A stretch of 64,000 nucleotides of DNA from Tethya wilhelma (taxonomy: Eukaryota; Porifera; Demospongiae; Tethyida; Tethyidae): NCBI GenBank assembly GCA_964030475.1, contig CAXIPT010000003.1, positions 6,640,511-6,704,510 of the forward strand. Direction: 5' to 3'. The position numbers and the translations under genes were made by a program. The first letter of the stretch is position 1. Each line of letters begins with the position of its first letter. This document shows, one piece after another, positions 11,182 through 22,093 of this stretch. Below the pieces are notes generated by a model that saw only the letters and a list, made by a program, of their open reading frames with translations, had not been told where the DNA came from and searched no databases.

Positions 11182-13629
11182 ATGTCTTGTAAGCGTTCAA
11201 ATTCAAACTGCACGTGGTCGCACATTTTTATACACGCATATTGTTCTACGCACATTATGGCTTCACTACGCGGTGTAGAACACCAATACTGCACATTACC
11301 ATGTGAGAAGACTTTGTCATGTGGACATCAATGTCAGAGTGTGTGTGGAAAATCATGCACATTGAGATGTTTAGTAAAAGTTGAAAAGATCATGGAAAAG
11401 TGCAGACACAAACTTACCCTTCCTTGTTGGAACCCTCCATACCATGGAAACTGTACTTTGCCATGTGAGGAGACATTGCAATGTGGACATCAGTGTCAAC
11501 AAGAGTGTGGGAAAATGTGTATTCTTTATCCATGTGCAGTAAAAGTTGAAAAACAGCTTGACTGTGATCACATTGTCATAGTGAGTTGCAGCAAGTCATC
11601 TTTACCAGTCACCTGTGATAAACCATGTGAAAGGAAACTCAACCCATGTGGTCACGGTTGTCCTTACAAATGCAGTCAACCTTGTACGAAGCATTGTAGG
11701 GTTATTGTTGAGAAAGAATGGCCTTGTGGCCATAAACTGAAAAGACAATGCTATCAGGCTCAAAATCCTGACCAGTACCCTTGCTTCGAGCCGTGTAATA
11801 AGAATCTTCCCTGTGGACACCCATGCACTGAAAGGTGCTCTCAACCTTGCACTGTAAAATGTCTCTATCCTTCACGAGCAAAAACTTGTCCTAATGGACA
11901 CAAATGGAAACGAAGATGCTTCCAAGCAGCTGAACCAGATAAGTACCCTTGCAAAGAAAAGTGCCAGAAAAACCTTTCCTGTGGTCATCTGTGTCCTGGT
12001 AGATGTGGAGAAGATTGTACTAAGTACACATATGAATGTAGAGTTCTGGTTTATAAGGCCCTTCCTTGTGGTCATGAACGACTGGTGCACTGTTCAACAA
12101 CAGATAGCTCTCCATGCACTGAACGCTGTAATTACACCCTTGCTTGTGGACACAAGTGTGAAGGCTCTTGCTCTCATTGTTCTTTATCTGGAATCCACGA
12201 CCCATGTCAATATGGTGTAGACTCCCATAAGCAATTTTGTGGCCATCATGATGATGCTGTCAGATGTTTAGACATACAGAAAATTTCTCACTCCAGAAAA
12301 CAAAAACAATGTACTGCCTATTGTCCCCACAAGAAATGCACTCACAACTGCTCAACACCATGTGAGCCCTGTACTGAGCCATGTGCGTGGAACTGCCCTC
12401 ATCACCAATGCAACAAGCTATGCCATGAAGTCTGTAAGAGACCTCAGTGCAATGAAAGATGTGAAAATCTTTTGAAATGTGGACATCAGTGTTACGGGTT
12501 GTGTGGTGAGCCTTGTCTCACAATTTGTCCGGAATGTAAACTCAAAGATTTCAACAAACTTGTCAAAAAAGACCTAAATGGTTATCCTGGTGAATTTGAT
12601 CAAACCAAACTCTATGTACAACTGGGTTGTAACCATATCTTTGCTCTTGAGGTCATGGATTCTCATGCTGAACTGCATAAATATAAGCCAATTTCTCCAC
12701 TACAGTGTCCAGATCCTAGGTGTGAGCATCCTGCCTTATGCTCAAGCTATCGTTATGGAAATATTGTCAAAAAATCACTCTCAGAAATCAATGCTGTGAG
12801 AAATGAAGTCACAGCACAGCATCAGGCTGTTATTCCTGACAATATTCGAGATATTAGAAAGGCCCTTGATGCCATATTTGTTGATTATATGCAGGATAAG
12901 CAATCAGAACAGGGCACTTCAAGAAAGCTCTACAACCAATTGACAAAAGCAGGCTGGTATACTGAATCAAAGAGGGGTAGTCGTGTTAGGATCTATCGCT
13001 GGTATCGTTACAAACCCCAACCACGGAATACTGGAGATCTGATAAGACTTCAACTTCAACTTAGTCGTAATAAAGCCAAAACAAACCAAGAGCTCCATAT
13101 TCTTCATTTACTAATGAATACCTTGAAGCTACAATGTATCGTGTACAGTGAAGATCTCAAGAAATTAACGTTGTCAGAAATTACCTATACATCAAAACGT
13201 AATATTAAGAGACAAGTTACAACACTTTTCAACTGTCTGTTATCTCTAAGGATAGAGCCATACCACTCACGATTATCAGCTCAACTTATTTATGACCTCC
13301 AAAGTGAGATGTATCGTGTCACATTATTAGTGCAATATTGTCTTGTGAAAAAATCTTCGACAATTCCACCTTCTGATGTTGCTGATTTCTTACGCCAATG
13401 TGCACAAACCAGTTCATTTCAAGTCAACAGAAGTGAATTTTGTCGCTACTCATTAATGCTTGCTGGGCAGCACCAAACCACAGCCATTTCAGCCTGCCTC
13501 AATGAAGTGAAGCTTATTGTGACCCCACCAGTTCTCAAAGGCACCTGGTGGAAGTGCCCTAATGGACACTACTATTGTGTACCACTGACAATGGCTGGTG
13601 TTGAGGAAGCCTCTTGTCCCAAGTGCTGA
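11182..13629 (+). CDS. Helicase-less ZNFX1 paralogue (NF-X1 fingers plus RZ-type finger)
   Basis: The 815-residue product aligns with the C-terminal 40% of the upstream ZNFX1-like protein and has none of the helicase motifs. After about 40 unrelated residues it runs through repeated CGH-x-C and C-x-C NF-X1 fingers (about residues 35-450), the shared helical region, and an RZ-like end (GTWWKCPNGHYYC...CPKC). The frame is intact and Cys/His ligands are kept, so it looks functional. An AATAAA signal at 13659 follows the stop. One block (about 12300-12520) is almost identical in DNA to the upstream gene (about 8526-8748) while flanks are clearly diverged. The ATG at 11182 is the first in frame, with a second Met at about residue 26; an unseen 5' exon is possible. 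It could act as an RNA- or protein-binding regulator without ATPase activity (inference). Confidence 0.85.
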   Translation: MSCKRSNSNCTWSHIFIHAYCSTHIMASLRGVEHQYCTLPCEKTLSCGHQCQSVCGKSCTLRCLVKVEKIMEKCRHKLTLPCWNPPYHGNCTLPCEETLQCGHQCQQECGKMCILYPCAVKVEKQLDCDHIVIVSCSKSSLPVTCDKPCERKLNPCGHGCPYKCSQPCTKHCRVIVEKEWPCGHKLKRQCYQAQNPDQYPCFEPCNKNLPCGHPCTERCSQPCTVKCLYPSRAKTCPNGHKWKRRCFQAAEPDKYPCKEKCQKNLSCGHLCPGRCGEDCTKYTYECRVLVYKALPCGHERLVHCSTTDSSPCTERCNYTLACGHKCEGSCSHCSLSGIHDPCQYGVDSHKQFCGHHDDAVRCLDIQKISHSRKQKQCTAYCPHKKCTHNCSTPCEPCTEPCAWNCPHHQCNKLCHEVCKRPQCNERCENLLKCGHQCYGLCGEPCLTICPECKLKDFNKLVKKDLNGYPGEFDQTKLYVQLGCNHIFALEVMDSHAELHKYKPISPLQCPDPRCEHPALCSSYRYGNIVKKSLSEINAVRNEVTAQHQAVIPDNIRDIRKALDAIFVDYMQDKQSEQGTSRKLYNQLTKAGWYTESKRGSRVRIYRWYRYKPQPRNTGDLIRLQLQLSRNKAKTNQELHILHLLMNTLKLQCIVYSEDLKKLTLSEITYTSKRNIKRQVTTLFNCLLSLRIEPYHSRLSAQLIYDLQSEMYRVTLLVQYCLVKKSSTIPPSDVADFLRQCAQTSSFQVNRSEFCRYSLMLAGQHQTTAISACLNEVKLIVTPPVLKGTWWKCPNGHYYCVPLTMAGVEEASCPKC

Positions 13630-14086
13630 CATTCTAGTATTCTGCTGTGCAGAGAAAGAATAAACTGAAACCTAAATAACAGAGTATTACTAACTCTATG
13701 TGTAGTATGTATGTGTATTATGACATTGTACGGTTTTATCCCACTGTATTTAATTATCAGTAGTGTAGTAACTGTTATAAACTTAAGTCTATCACTTTAT
13801 CTCTGAGTTCACGTGTTGTGTGTGTTAAGTTGGTAACAAGATAGTATAGTGTAAATATTATTATCTTTTTCACAAACACCTGCATAATTATTGTAATTTT
13901 ATTGTCCATCACCAAAAAAAACAGATACATAAGTACATATTGTAAGATGAAGGAGATAGTTACACAAATGCAAGAAATGTGTAGTACTATGTTGAACAAT
14001 AGTACTATAGATATAGAAAGACCATAAAGAAACACAAAAGAGTTCACAACTGAATAGTGCTGTAAAACTATGATGTATTGCTGAAA
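13630..14086. other. Convergent 3' intergenic space
   Basis: This is the 3' flank shared by the helicase-less ZNFX1 copy (+) and the C1orf21-like gene (-). It carries AATAAA at 13659-13664 for the plus gene and TTTATT at 13898-13903, a minus-strand AATAAA, for the minus gene. Nothing else is seen. Confidence 0.5.
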
Positions 14087-14125
14087 TTATGAATCATCAC
14101 TGTCTTGTTCATCATAATCTGGGCC

Positions 14126-14176
<51 letters not shown>

Positions 14177-15490
14177 CATATGAACATTAAGTTCTGAACT
14201 ACTGATCATCTACAGAGCATAGAAACGTACTTCATCAATCTTCTTGTCCAACATCTTGAAGAACTCAATCTGTGAATCTGTTCCACAGCGACTGTACAAA
14301 AGACAAAAACACACATATACAGTGAATATGTTTAATAGCTTCATAGACCTAACCAAGACCTGACCCACCCACTAATACTTACAATTTAAGCAATGAATTT
14401 TGTGGAAGAGCTGCAAGTGGTTTTGGTGGGAAAGGTTGGTGTCCATTGGCCATGCTATTTGTTCCTGGACTTGTACCACTGGGAGATTAAAAAAATAAAT
14501 TGGGGTAATATCATTGAAGAAAGACACGATGTTAATTTTATGTAAGGTACAAGTACACTTACTTGGGATGGTTGATAATGGACTCCTTTTCCTGGAATCA
14601 AAGTGAACATACATGACATTGTTGTACAAGAACAAATGGGAAAAATAAGGTAGGGATGAAACATGTCTGGTGAATAGTTGGTTGTGAGCTCGGAAGGGGC
14701 GGGGTCTGGGGATGAGACTACAGTAGTTGCTAAATTTAAGGTACAGCCTTTCCACATGTGAGTTAATTAGTACATGTGGTCTAGCCTCGTAAACCAGGCC
14801 CTCCCTGCTATGCTTATTGTGGGGAGGGCCTGGTGGTTTACGAGGCTACATGTGGTCTTGGTGGTATTAACCACTTACATTTGATGTGTTTGCTGCCCAA
14901 CTGGAATTCTCCTGCTCCTCCAATCCACTATCAATCTCCCCACCTTCTCCTTCAGACAGGACGGTATCCTGTCTCTGTAGTTTGGGTTTGCCACTTCTTG
15001 TGGTCTGACTCTGAAGCCTTTGTTGAAGTTCAACAGCAAGCTGGTGGTTATCATCAACAGCTGGTGACTCTGAGGGGTCCACTTCAGGAGAGGCAGCTGG
15101 AGGTTCTGGGGTGCTGGATGGAGCATCTGGTGATTCTGAAAGAACACAGAATAGCATAGTATATACTGTATGGTCACACAGCATTGGAGACACTCTTTGC
15201 CTAGGATAATGGCATTCCTAGCTTTAAACCCTATAGAATGGGGGTTGCAGTTGATGCTACCAATCTACATAGGAGACAATACTACAGCTTATTATTGTAG
15301 ATCGGGTACAATTGTGTGTAGAGTCCAAGACTGCACTGGTTTGGCCATTATACTAATTCATGACATATTATTGCAGGAGGTACTCTTGGAACAGTAATTC
15401 ATGTAGAAGCATCTCACCTTGTACAGTGATTATGTTATTTGGATTTGATGGGTGAACAGTACTTGTGTTCTTAGAGGGCTTGCATCCCAT
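14087..15490 (-). CDS. C1orf21-like N-myristoylated small protein, six exons
   Basis: Six exons on the minus strand (15490-15418, 15135-14879, 14591-14563, 14478-14383, 14291-14231, 14125-14087) join in phase to a 184-residue protein. It begins MGCKPSKNTS, a classic N-myristoylation signal with a Cys at position 3 for palmitoylation. The middle is Ser/Pro/Glu-rich and disordered. The C-terminus contains SQIEFFKMLDKKIDEGPDY, which matches the C-terminal block of human C1orf21 (SQQEFFRMLDEKIEKGRDY, recalled from memory). The function of C1orf21 is not established; membrane-tethered and probably phosphorylated is the safe statement. All five introns are GT-AG. The last acceptor sits directly against a long CA/TG microsatellite and intron 2 holds a foldback element. 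The CDS is complete; 5' UTR exons were not sought. Confidence 0.85.
14130..14173. repeat. (TG)n microsatellite abutting a splice acceptor
   Basis: Almost uninterrupted TG repeat. On the minus strand it reads CA repeat leading straight into the CACACAG acceptor of the last C1orf21-like exon. Confidence 0.95.
14782..14848. mobile_element. Foldback (palindromic) element, GCCTCGTAAACCAGGCC family
   Basis: TAGCCTCGTAAACCAGGCCC is followed after a short loop by its near-perfect reverse complement ending GGTTTACGAGGCTA. It lies in intron 2 of the C1orf21-like gene. A diverged relative occurs at 43541-43612, and related motif fragments lie near 880, 43918, 53430 and 55604, which suggests a mobile foldback family. 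Confidence 0.6.
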
Positions 15491-16411
15491 CTCACAGATG
15501 TAGCCTCAACAGCACAGCTCGTACTTCACTTGATGCTCGCAATGAACACATTAGCAGTCAACACACTCACTCAACCTCTGGAAGAAAACAAGATGGTGGT
15601 GTGTACTATATAGAATAAAAGTACAAGATCAAAGCATAGGCAGTGGTTCAAGACCAATAGGATACTGTGAATGGCCACTTTTAATACTGTAGGTATGTAG
15701 CCCATTGCCTTGTGATTAGATGTCTTTATCACTCCTTAACACTGGCACTAGTCAAGTGATTACCATTCAGATTGGTTGCACCCATTAGCAGTTTATGTGA
15801 AGAACTATCTGACATGGCACCTTTCTGTACTATCATGATATGCCTTTCCTTCCACAGCATACACATAATGTGAAATACGTAGTAGAGTAAAAGTAATGTA
15901 AACTGTTGGATCTCTAGCTACAAACCACTGCAAATGTTCTACACTGACTGAGAACAGAACACAATCTACTGACAGTGAGTCAATCTGAGTGACCTTCCAA
16001 GCAAAGCGTACCGCTTTTTGTAACATATGTTTTATTTGCGCATTACTGAAGACTAATAGGGACTTACTAAAACACTTACATTTCTGTGTTCTTGGCTTAC
16101 AAAGTCATCCTTTTCTGTCAATGTTTCTCTGTTGCCATGATCACTCTGAACGTTACGCCTACCTTATACATTACGTCATTCGAATTGACCATAGACTAAT
16201 TATGCGCATATGATTATGATGACCTTTACCATCTAAGCTCGCTTGCAGCCAACAGCCAAGTGCAGCAGCAGAGTGAGGTGCCTTGAGAGGCTTCTGTGCA
16301 GTTGAAGTCTGTGGACAGTGCATGGGTGACTGAATTTGCAGCTGGAGAAGATCTAGAGTCCCTGTCAGTAAAGCTTCAAGCTCACTCCAGATCAGAGTCT
16401 AATGGCCCAGG
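15491..16411. promoter_or_regulatory. Divergent upstream region of the C1orf21-like gene and the 7TM gene
   Basis: About 900 bp separate the minus-strand C1orf21-like start from the proposed first exon of the plus-strand membrane-protein gene, so both promoters should lie here. I see no TATA box or other clear element. Open frames at 15805-16026 (-) and 15989-16213 (+) overlap each other and have no support. Confidence 0.35.
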
Positions 16412-18307
16412 AGTAAGTAGATCACTACTTGAAATTACAGAATGGTGGCACTGCTGACTCAGTGATGCTAGACAGCACAAGTACACCATAGCACATGCAG
16501 ATAGAATATCAGTTCAAGTCTGATTCATGTGATCTGGATACTGATTACCTGGGCACTGTAACCAACATGAAAATGAGATACTAACCTAGGAATGTATACA
16601 ACTCTGAATTCAGATTCTTGTCACATTCCAGGAAAATGAGTCCCTTATTTATCAAGCATCCCAAGTCAGCAAGCCTGAGCTAGCAATAGCCTGGAGCCCT
16701 GGCTTCAGCAGCTGCATGGCCTGCAAGATCAATTGCAATTAACTGACTCATCATGATGCCTGGCCAACCTGCAGTCACATGATTTGCCCATTTTAAGAGA
16801 ACAATTATTGTTTCTTATAGTGACTAAGTCATAATCCTAACAATAATAGTGGCTGGTAATGATGGTGAGCATAGTAAGACATCTTACGTTGCTTCCTCTA
16901 GAGAATACTCCTGTGAATCTCATTACACACACAGGTTGAAAGCACCAATTTGGAGCACTTCTCGAATGAATGTGTCAAGAGGTACTTATGAAGCTTTGAA
17001 TGACAACAATGCACCAACTAGAGGCTTGGTAAGTTCTAACACTGGCAGTCTGCATGATGTACATTATTAACAATATTGTCAACTTAGTAAAAATGGCGGC
17101 ACCTACCTATTTTTGTCAATATGTAACCTAAATTTAGGGGAAGTTTTGGAAAGCTGCTGTTTTAATTTTGTCTATTTTGGCTCTGTCTACATTTGTGATC
17201 CAAGCTGGACTTTTGATAACTCGATATGCAGACAGAATTAGAGCAAAGAGTTGTTTACATAAGAGTGGTTCACTAGCATCCAATGATTCCAGTCCCACCT
17301 CTACAGACCGCACTGATGAAGAATACATTTTCACTGTTGTTATATACTCTCTGTTGAGTGTTCTTCGGGTTATTGAATATTTGTTGTTAAGCTACGGCCT
17401 CATCAAATTTGTTTATACGTGTGATAGAACAGTTTTGGATCAACTTAGAGAGATTTTCCAAGAAAATAAACAAATAATCATGAAATGGATGTTGTTTTGG
17501 ACATGTATTTTAATTCCCTATTTACTTCTTGGAATGGTGGTTATTCCTGTCTTAGGAATAACCCAAGAAGTGACCCATGCAAAGAAAATTCCTTGCTACA
17601 AGCATAGTGTGACAGTATTCATTGCTTACAGTTCTGTGAATGTTGTTCGTTACATATGGGACTTTATAGTACGATTGTCGATGGTTTTCACTGCACTTGT
17701 GGTTGGAAAGGTATGGAACAGATCTAGAAAGACTTTAGTATCTTCACCACACAAATATCAGCCAATAACAATGGCTTCACATCCAACTGGTTGTGATCAA
17801 GGCAGGCAACTGACTCAAGACCTTGATGTAGCTAATATGTGTGTCAATGATATGGCAAGAGAGTACTGCAAAAATGGCCGATTTGTGGAAACCATAAATG
17901 AGCCCTTTGAGAGGTGGTTTATAATACCCTGGATAACTTATGTGATTGCCACTTCTCTTGAAGTTGGAAATGTGTTACAGCCTTGGCAGGACAGCTCAGA
18001 GGTGTTGACGTCTTATTATCCAAAGCTGTACTACCTGATGTACAACATCAATCAGTTGATAGCTCTTCTAGTGCCGTATCTTTGTGCAAAGAAAATGGAA
18101 GGTGATCACAAAGACTACTTCAAGCATATGAAGAAGCAAAGATTTAGCATCAAGTATGGTGGCACTATAACCATTCAAAAAGAAGAAGACTACAACTTTG
18201 TTCCACGACTCATCGGCACAAATATTAGAATCGGAATGAGAAGTCCACTTTATTTTGTGTTTCTACTTGTTACTGTTTTCTTCACTACTTCTAAAACCCT
18301 TCTCTGA
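16412..18307 (+). CDS. Seven-hydrophobic-segment membrane protein, possibly inverted 7TM (gustatory-receptor-like topology)
   Basis: Two clear coding exons (16850-17028 and 17138-18307) join in phase 0. The first begins with TG after an acceptor; a splice from GGA|GTAAGT at 16412 would supply the A and create the ATG, giving about 449 residues (MAGNDGEHSK...). If that is wrong, the first in-frame ATG is 16966. After a polar 60-residue N-terminus come hydrophobic segments at about 64-88, 120-148, 178-202, 220-254, 325-345, 375-392 and 430-449. The positive-inside rule (basic loop near 393-428, long loop 4-5) suggests a cytosolic N-terminus and extracellular C-terminus, like insect odorant/gustatory receptors and animal gustatory-receptor-like proteins rather than GPCRs. 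I recognise no family motif, so this is topology-based inference. AATAAA at 18373. Confidence 0.7.
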
Positions 18308-20975
18308 TCTGTATTATAATTGTGTGTCATCGTAAACACTGTACGTATTAATATTCTCATAATTATTAGTATAATAAAATATTAAATTAATGACCAATTC
18401 TGGTTGTTCAAGCAGTGTAGATCTGTGGTCTGTGTGTCTATAGTGATGATTCATTAATCTAGTTCATCTAGTATAATAGCTATGAGCATGAACAATGGAT
18501 TCAACAGACTGAGTAGGCTTTTGTCAGTCTACCAATCAAAAGTCAAGCAAATAGACACAACTATTAGAAAAGACTTAAAATTTATTTGAGATAGTGGTCT
18601 CTTTAAAGCACACAGAAATATATCTTATAATGTATGCTTCTGATGTGAGTATTTGATGTGGGCAATATGAAATTAAGGTGGTGAGGATGAAACAAAAAGG
18701 ATTCAAGAACAACTCAAAGCTGGTTATTTGTACAATTTCAATGAGGTTTTCATTCCAGCATTTTTCCTTATGTTTGAAAGGGCATGCCAAGTGTTATAGT
18801 ATGTTGCTGTTTCTTAACACACATTCAAATTTGAGTCTGTAGGTCATTCAGCTCATCTAGATTAGGATAGTACATCAGAACTCCAATGCAATGGTGTATG
18901 AACTACGTTGCTTCTTGGATATCATACACATAATTCTTTGCATGAAGTCAGCGGCCAATTTCTTCACATTGAGATCTGTAACATTATCAAACACAACTTG
19001 TGGATCATTTATCACAAGCTGCATGTGATATGTCAAGCAGGCGGCTATAGTTTCCAAGCCCAACTGAGCATTGACAACCATACAATCCATCTCAACTCCC
19101 ATCGTAAGTCATCATCACAGGCAGATTAGTCTAAAGACTCAAAAGTATAGACTAACTTTATCAGGTTAATAGCTTGCAGACATTGTATGACATTGTATAA
19201 TAATTTACAAATAAGCATGAATGGTAGACCACAAAGTTATCATCATCTACTAACTAGTCCCAAAGGTATACTTATTATGCAGAATTCTATCTACACACAA
19301 TTTAGAACCTGATAATTCTTAAAGAGTTCTGCGTGCCATTGTATAAGTAGATCTAGAGAAGCTTACAGTTTGTGTGTGATGATAGTAAGAGTTCCACTCA
19401 GAAGAACGCAACAATCCCTAATGTATATTGGGTAGCTTATGCCAGACCTGAAAGTCAAACAGAGGGAGGAATTATTTTATAATCTATTATTCCAACTTCC
19501 AAGTGTTCATACCTAGGAGCAATTTTCACTATTTTGCGTTTTCTAGTGCTCGCCATTGCCACAACACTTCACAGTGATTTTATTTTTAATGGAGAATGCA
19601 AGCAGCATGCTCCCCAAATCCACATCTGTAAATAATGCATATAATTCACCAAATGTCTGAAATCAGTGCGGTTTCCCTTGAGAAAGAAGAAGCCCTATAG
19701 CTATTAGCCATATGGTAGCTATACCTATAATTAATATTGTCTAATGTTGTTGCACATGTAGGCTGCATACACAATTCAGGAGGAACAGGAGACTCAAAAA
19801 GTTCCTCAAATCACCATAAGTAACCTTAGCCTTAGCCTTGATTTTTGTGCTGAATGTGCATTCACATAATTATAACTTAAATTTTGGCGATCTTACGATG
19901 GACCAGGCATGCATGCTCTACATAAATACATACCTTGTTAATATTTGTCAAATTGCATGGCAATCATATTTGTCCAAGGAGGAAATTTGGTCCATTTGGC
20001 ACAAGAATATTTGATCCTAATTTCAACCCTGTAATCAAGATTGATAAAACCAGTAAACTTCAACACGTTGAGACTCGATAGGAAGTATACACCATATCTT
20101 TGAGCAGGAGACACTGAACACTCAGCTGCATGGTCTGTATGGATCCGCAGGAGCTTTGGCCTATAAATCATGACAAAGAAACCATTTCTGAACCAAAAAT
20201 CAACATCACAGTGATTACACTCCTGATCGAAGACACTTGAAACTGTTTCATCTATAACGTTCTAGTCCCCAGCCTCCATTGAATGAAGATAATGTGGATA
20301 ACTATGTACAAGAAATCAGCACATCATTTTTGCAATACTATTTCTATGGCAAATGGGGCAGCAGTACTAGTTAGCGTACAAAAGTCCATGGCTGAGTGTT
20401 CAACTACTCTTGTAGCATTGGAAAGATGTTTTACCAGACAGTGATACTGCACTTATACAGCAGTACACTGTTGGGAAACACTTCAAGGGCCTCATGGATC
20501 AGGATCAAAGTGATCCTTGCAGTGATTCCTCCAATAGCCATATTCCTGACTATAATTATTCCAAATCTTTGAGTGTAATTTTAGTATTATGACAATAATA
20601 TTACGTACCATTCCATACAGCTGTACCTCTCAGTAGCTGACAGTCTTTCGGCATGACCACTTGTATTTCATTTTTTTTAAAACTCCATCTCGATATTAAT
20701 TTTATTATTGTTCTGTATCACTTATAGTGGAGTTATACTGATAATGTACATGCCCGTATTACTTCTAATATCTATGGTGTAATCATAGATATATAATGTA
20801 GGGTTGGGTTTATTATTATTATTCTTATTGTAAAACCTTTTTGGCTCTCAAAAGTCTTAGAATCCATTTTTCAGCCCTAAATTATAAACCTGCGCATGCT
20901 CAATGGCGCCATGGCCCAGCCTTCGCTTCACGTGCTGCGCGAACTATATGCGCGAACCTTTAAAAAATTAACCGG
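18308..20975. other. Mostly non-coding stretch with weak minus-strand candidates
   Basis: No well-supported gene. Two minus-strand exons that splice in phase are listed separately at 19367-19556. Other minus-strand frames are at 18877-19102 (ending ...SSYTIALEF) and 19938-20171; I could not link them with consistent splice phase. 20760-20860 is A/T-rich. The last 100 bp before 20976 are GC-richer (GCGC, CACGTG-like) and could be the promoter of the next gene. Confidence 0.35.
19367..19556 (-). CDS. Possible small basic protein, first two exons only
   Basis: ATG at 19556 opens MASTRKRKIVKIAPR and reaches a GTATGA donor in phase 2 (19513). A TTTCAG acceptor at 19447 continues in phase with SGISYPIYIRDCCVLL... 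to a GTAAGC donor at 19367, again phase 2. The next exon could not be found in phase; the open frame at 18877-19102 is the obvious neighbour but begins in the wrong phase at every AG I checked. The basic start followed by a hydrophobic/helical block is small-nuclear-protein-like, but no family is recognised. It may be chance. Confidence 0.25.
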
Positions 20976-22093
20976 ATGGGGCGTGGTACTCTCTCTTATA
21001 ATACTCTGCATGTACTGTACGAGACTACTTTCATCGATCGTCTAGCTACAGTTCAGCATCGTAAATTTTTTGTAATGATCCTACTTTCTGTTTTGTTGGT
21101 GTGGAGCAACTTTATTGTTTTGCTCACAGTGGACTTCGGGGAAACCTGTTCAGCACGTAAGAAAAATATAACAATAGCCTATTAGGATTTATATGGTATA
21201 GGATTTAGTATAATTAGTATTGTCAGAAGTCTTTTAGACACATGGGTCAAAAAATTATCTATGGTGTTTAGGAAATGCAACTTGAAAATTATGAGTTGGA
21301 CCAATATGGACCAAACCATGTGCATGCATGCATGCATAAGGTTATGAATATTACTCACTTCTTGTATTGTGGTATATTACTTGTCATAATACAGCTAACA
21401 TCACTCACCCTCTCTCATTGTGTGCATATTGCTCTGATGAACAAGCTGGAGTGAGATGGATTGCTTATAACGAAAGCTTTGATTTTAAAGACTTGTTCTT
21501 GTCGTTCAACTGTTCTAACAACCAGAATTTTACTGTGAGTCATTCTTAGCCTACTTTGTGAGTATAACATAATTGCATACACCAAATTTTTGGTTTTCTT
21601 ATGCCATCAGATTTACGCTGACTACCCCAGTATGGAATACCCTTGTTTTGGCTACTTTGAAGGTGATGTGGCAACTCTTGGAGACCCAGAGAGTGGTCGA
21701 GTGCACGTCATACATGATATCCTACCACCAGGGACAGAATGTGTCTTTAGAGGATACAAAAATTGTAAGTCGAGATAATAATAATTATTACTGCATATGA
21801 ATGGATATGTTTTCTTGTGCAATAATTAATAGCAGAAAACAAAAGAGCCAACAGGTTTGAAGCAGAAGCTAGATGCTCAATAAAAAGTAATTTTGTTTGT
21901 GTAATATTAGTACAGAACTTGATATTATGACTACATAAAATTATAGGTAGTATGGAGTGTGAAAAAAACCCAGTGGCTTGTCGGTTGCCAGCAAGCTGCT
22001 ATGAAGTTAATGGAACAACTAACAATTGTGTGTGTGAATGCACAGAAGGATATGATGGACGATCCGACACACTACCTGGAGCTCTTTGCAGTG
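20976..22093 (+). CDS. Secreted or membrane Cys-rich protein, shortened paralogue of the receptor at 26.5-32.2 kb (3' end unresolved)
   Basis: Five exons (20976-21156, 21395-21534, 21611-21764, 21833-21886, 21947-22093) splice in phase. The first encodes a signal peptide (MILLSVLLVWSNFIVLL... from the internal ATG at 21075; an upstream in-frame ATG is at 20976). The ectodomain has a LCAYCSDEQAGVRW module and an EGF-like Cys-rich module (CEKNPVACRLPASC...CVCECTEGYDG). The downstream receptor has the matching LCALCSDKHAGVMW exon of exactly the same length (140 nt) and the same phases, so the two genes are tandem duplicates. Here the Ser/Thr stalk, TM and tail exons are not found. One possible terminal exon at about 23402 (TTTAG acceptor, about 22 residues, stop) would give a secreted form. 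Ligand unknown. Confidence 0.65.

Noticed and set aside
14372..14757. Two overlapping minus-strand frames of 127 and 100 residues
   Set aside because: They run through introns of the C1orf21-like gene; the spliced product explains the region better.
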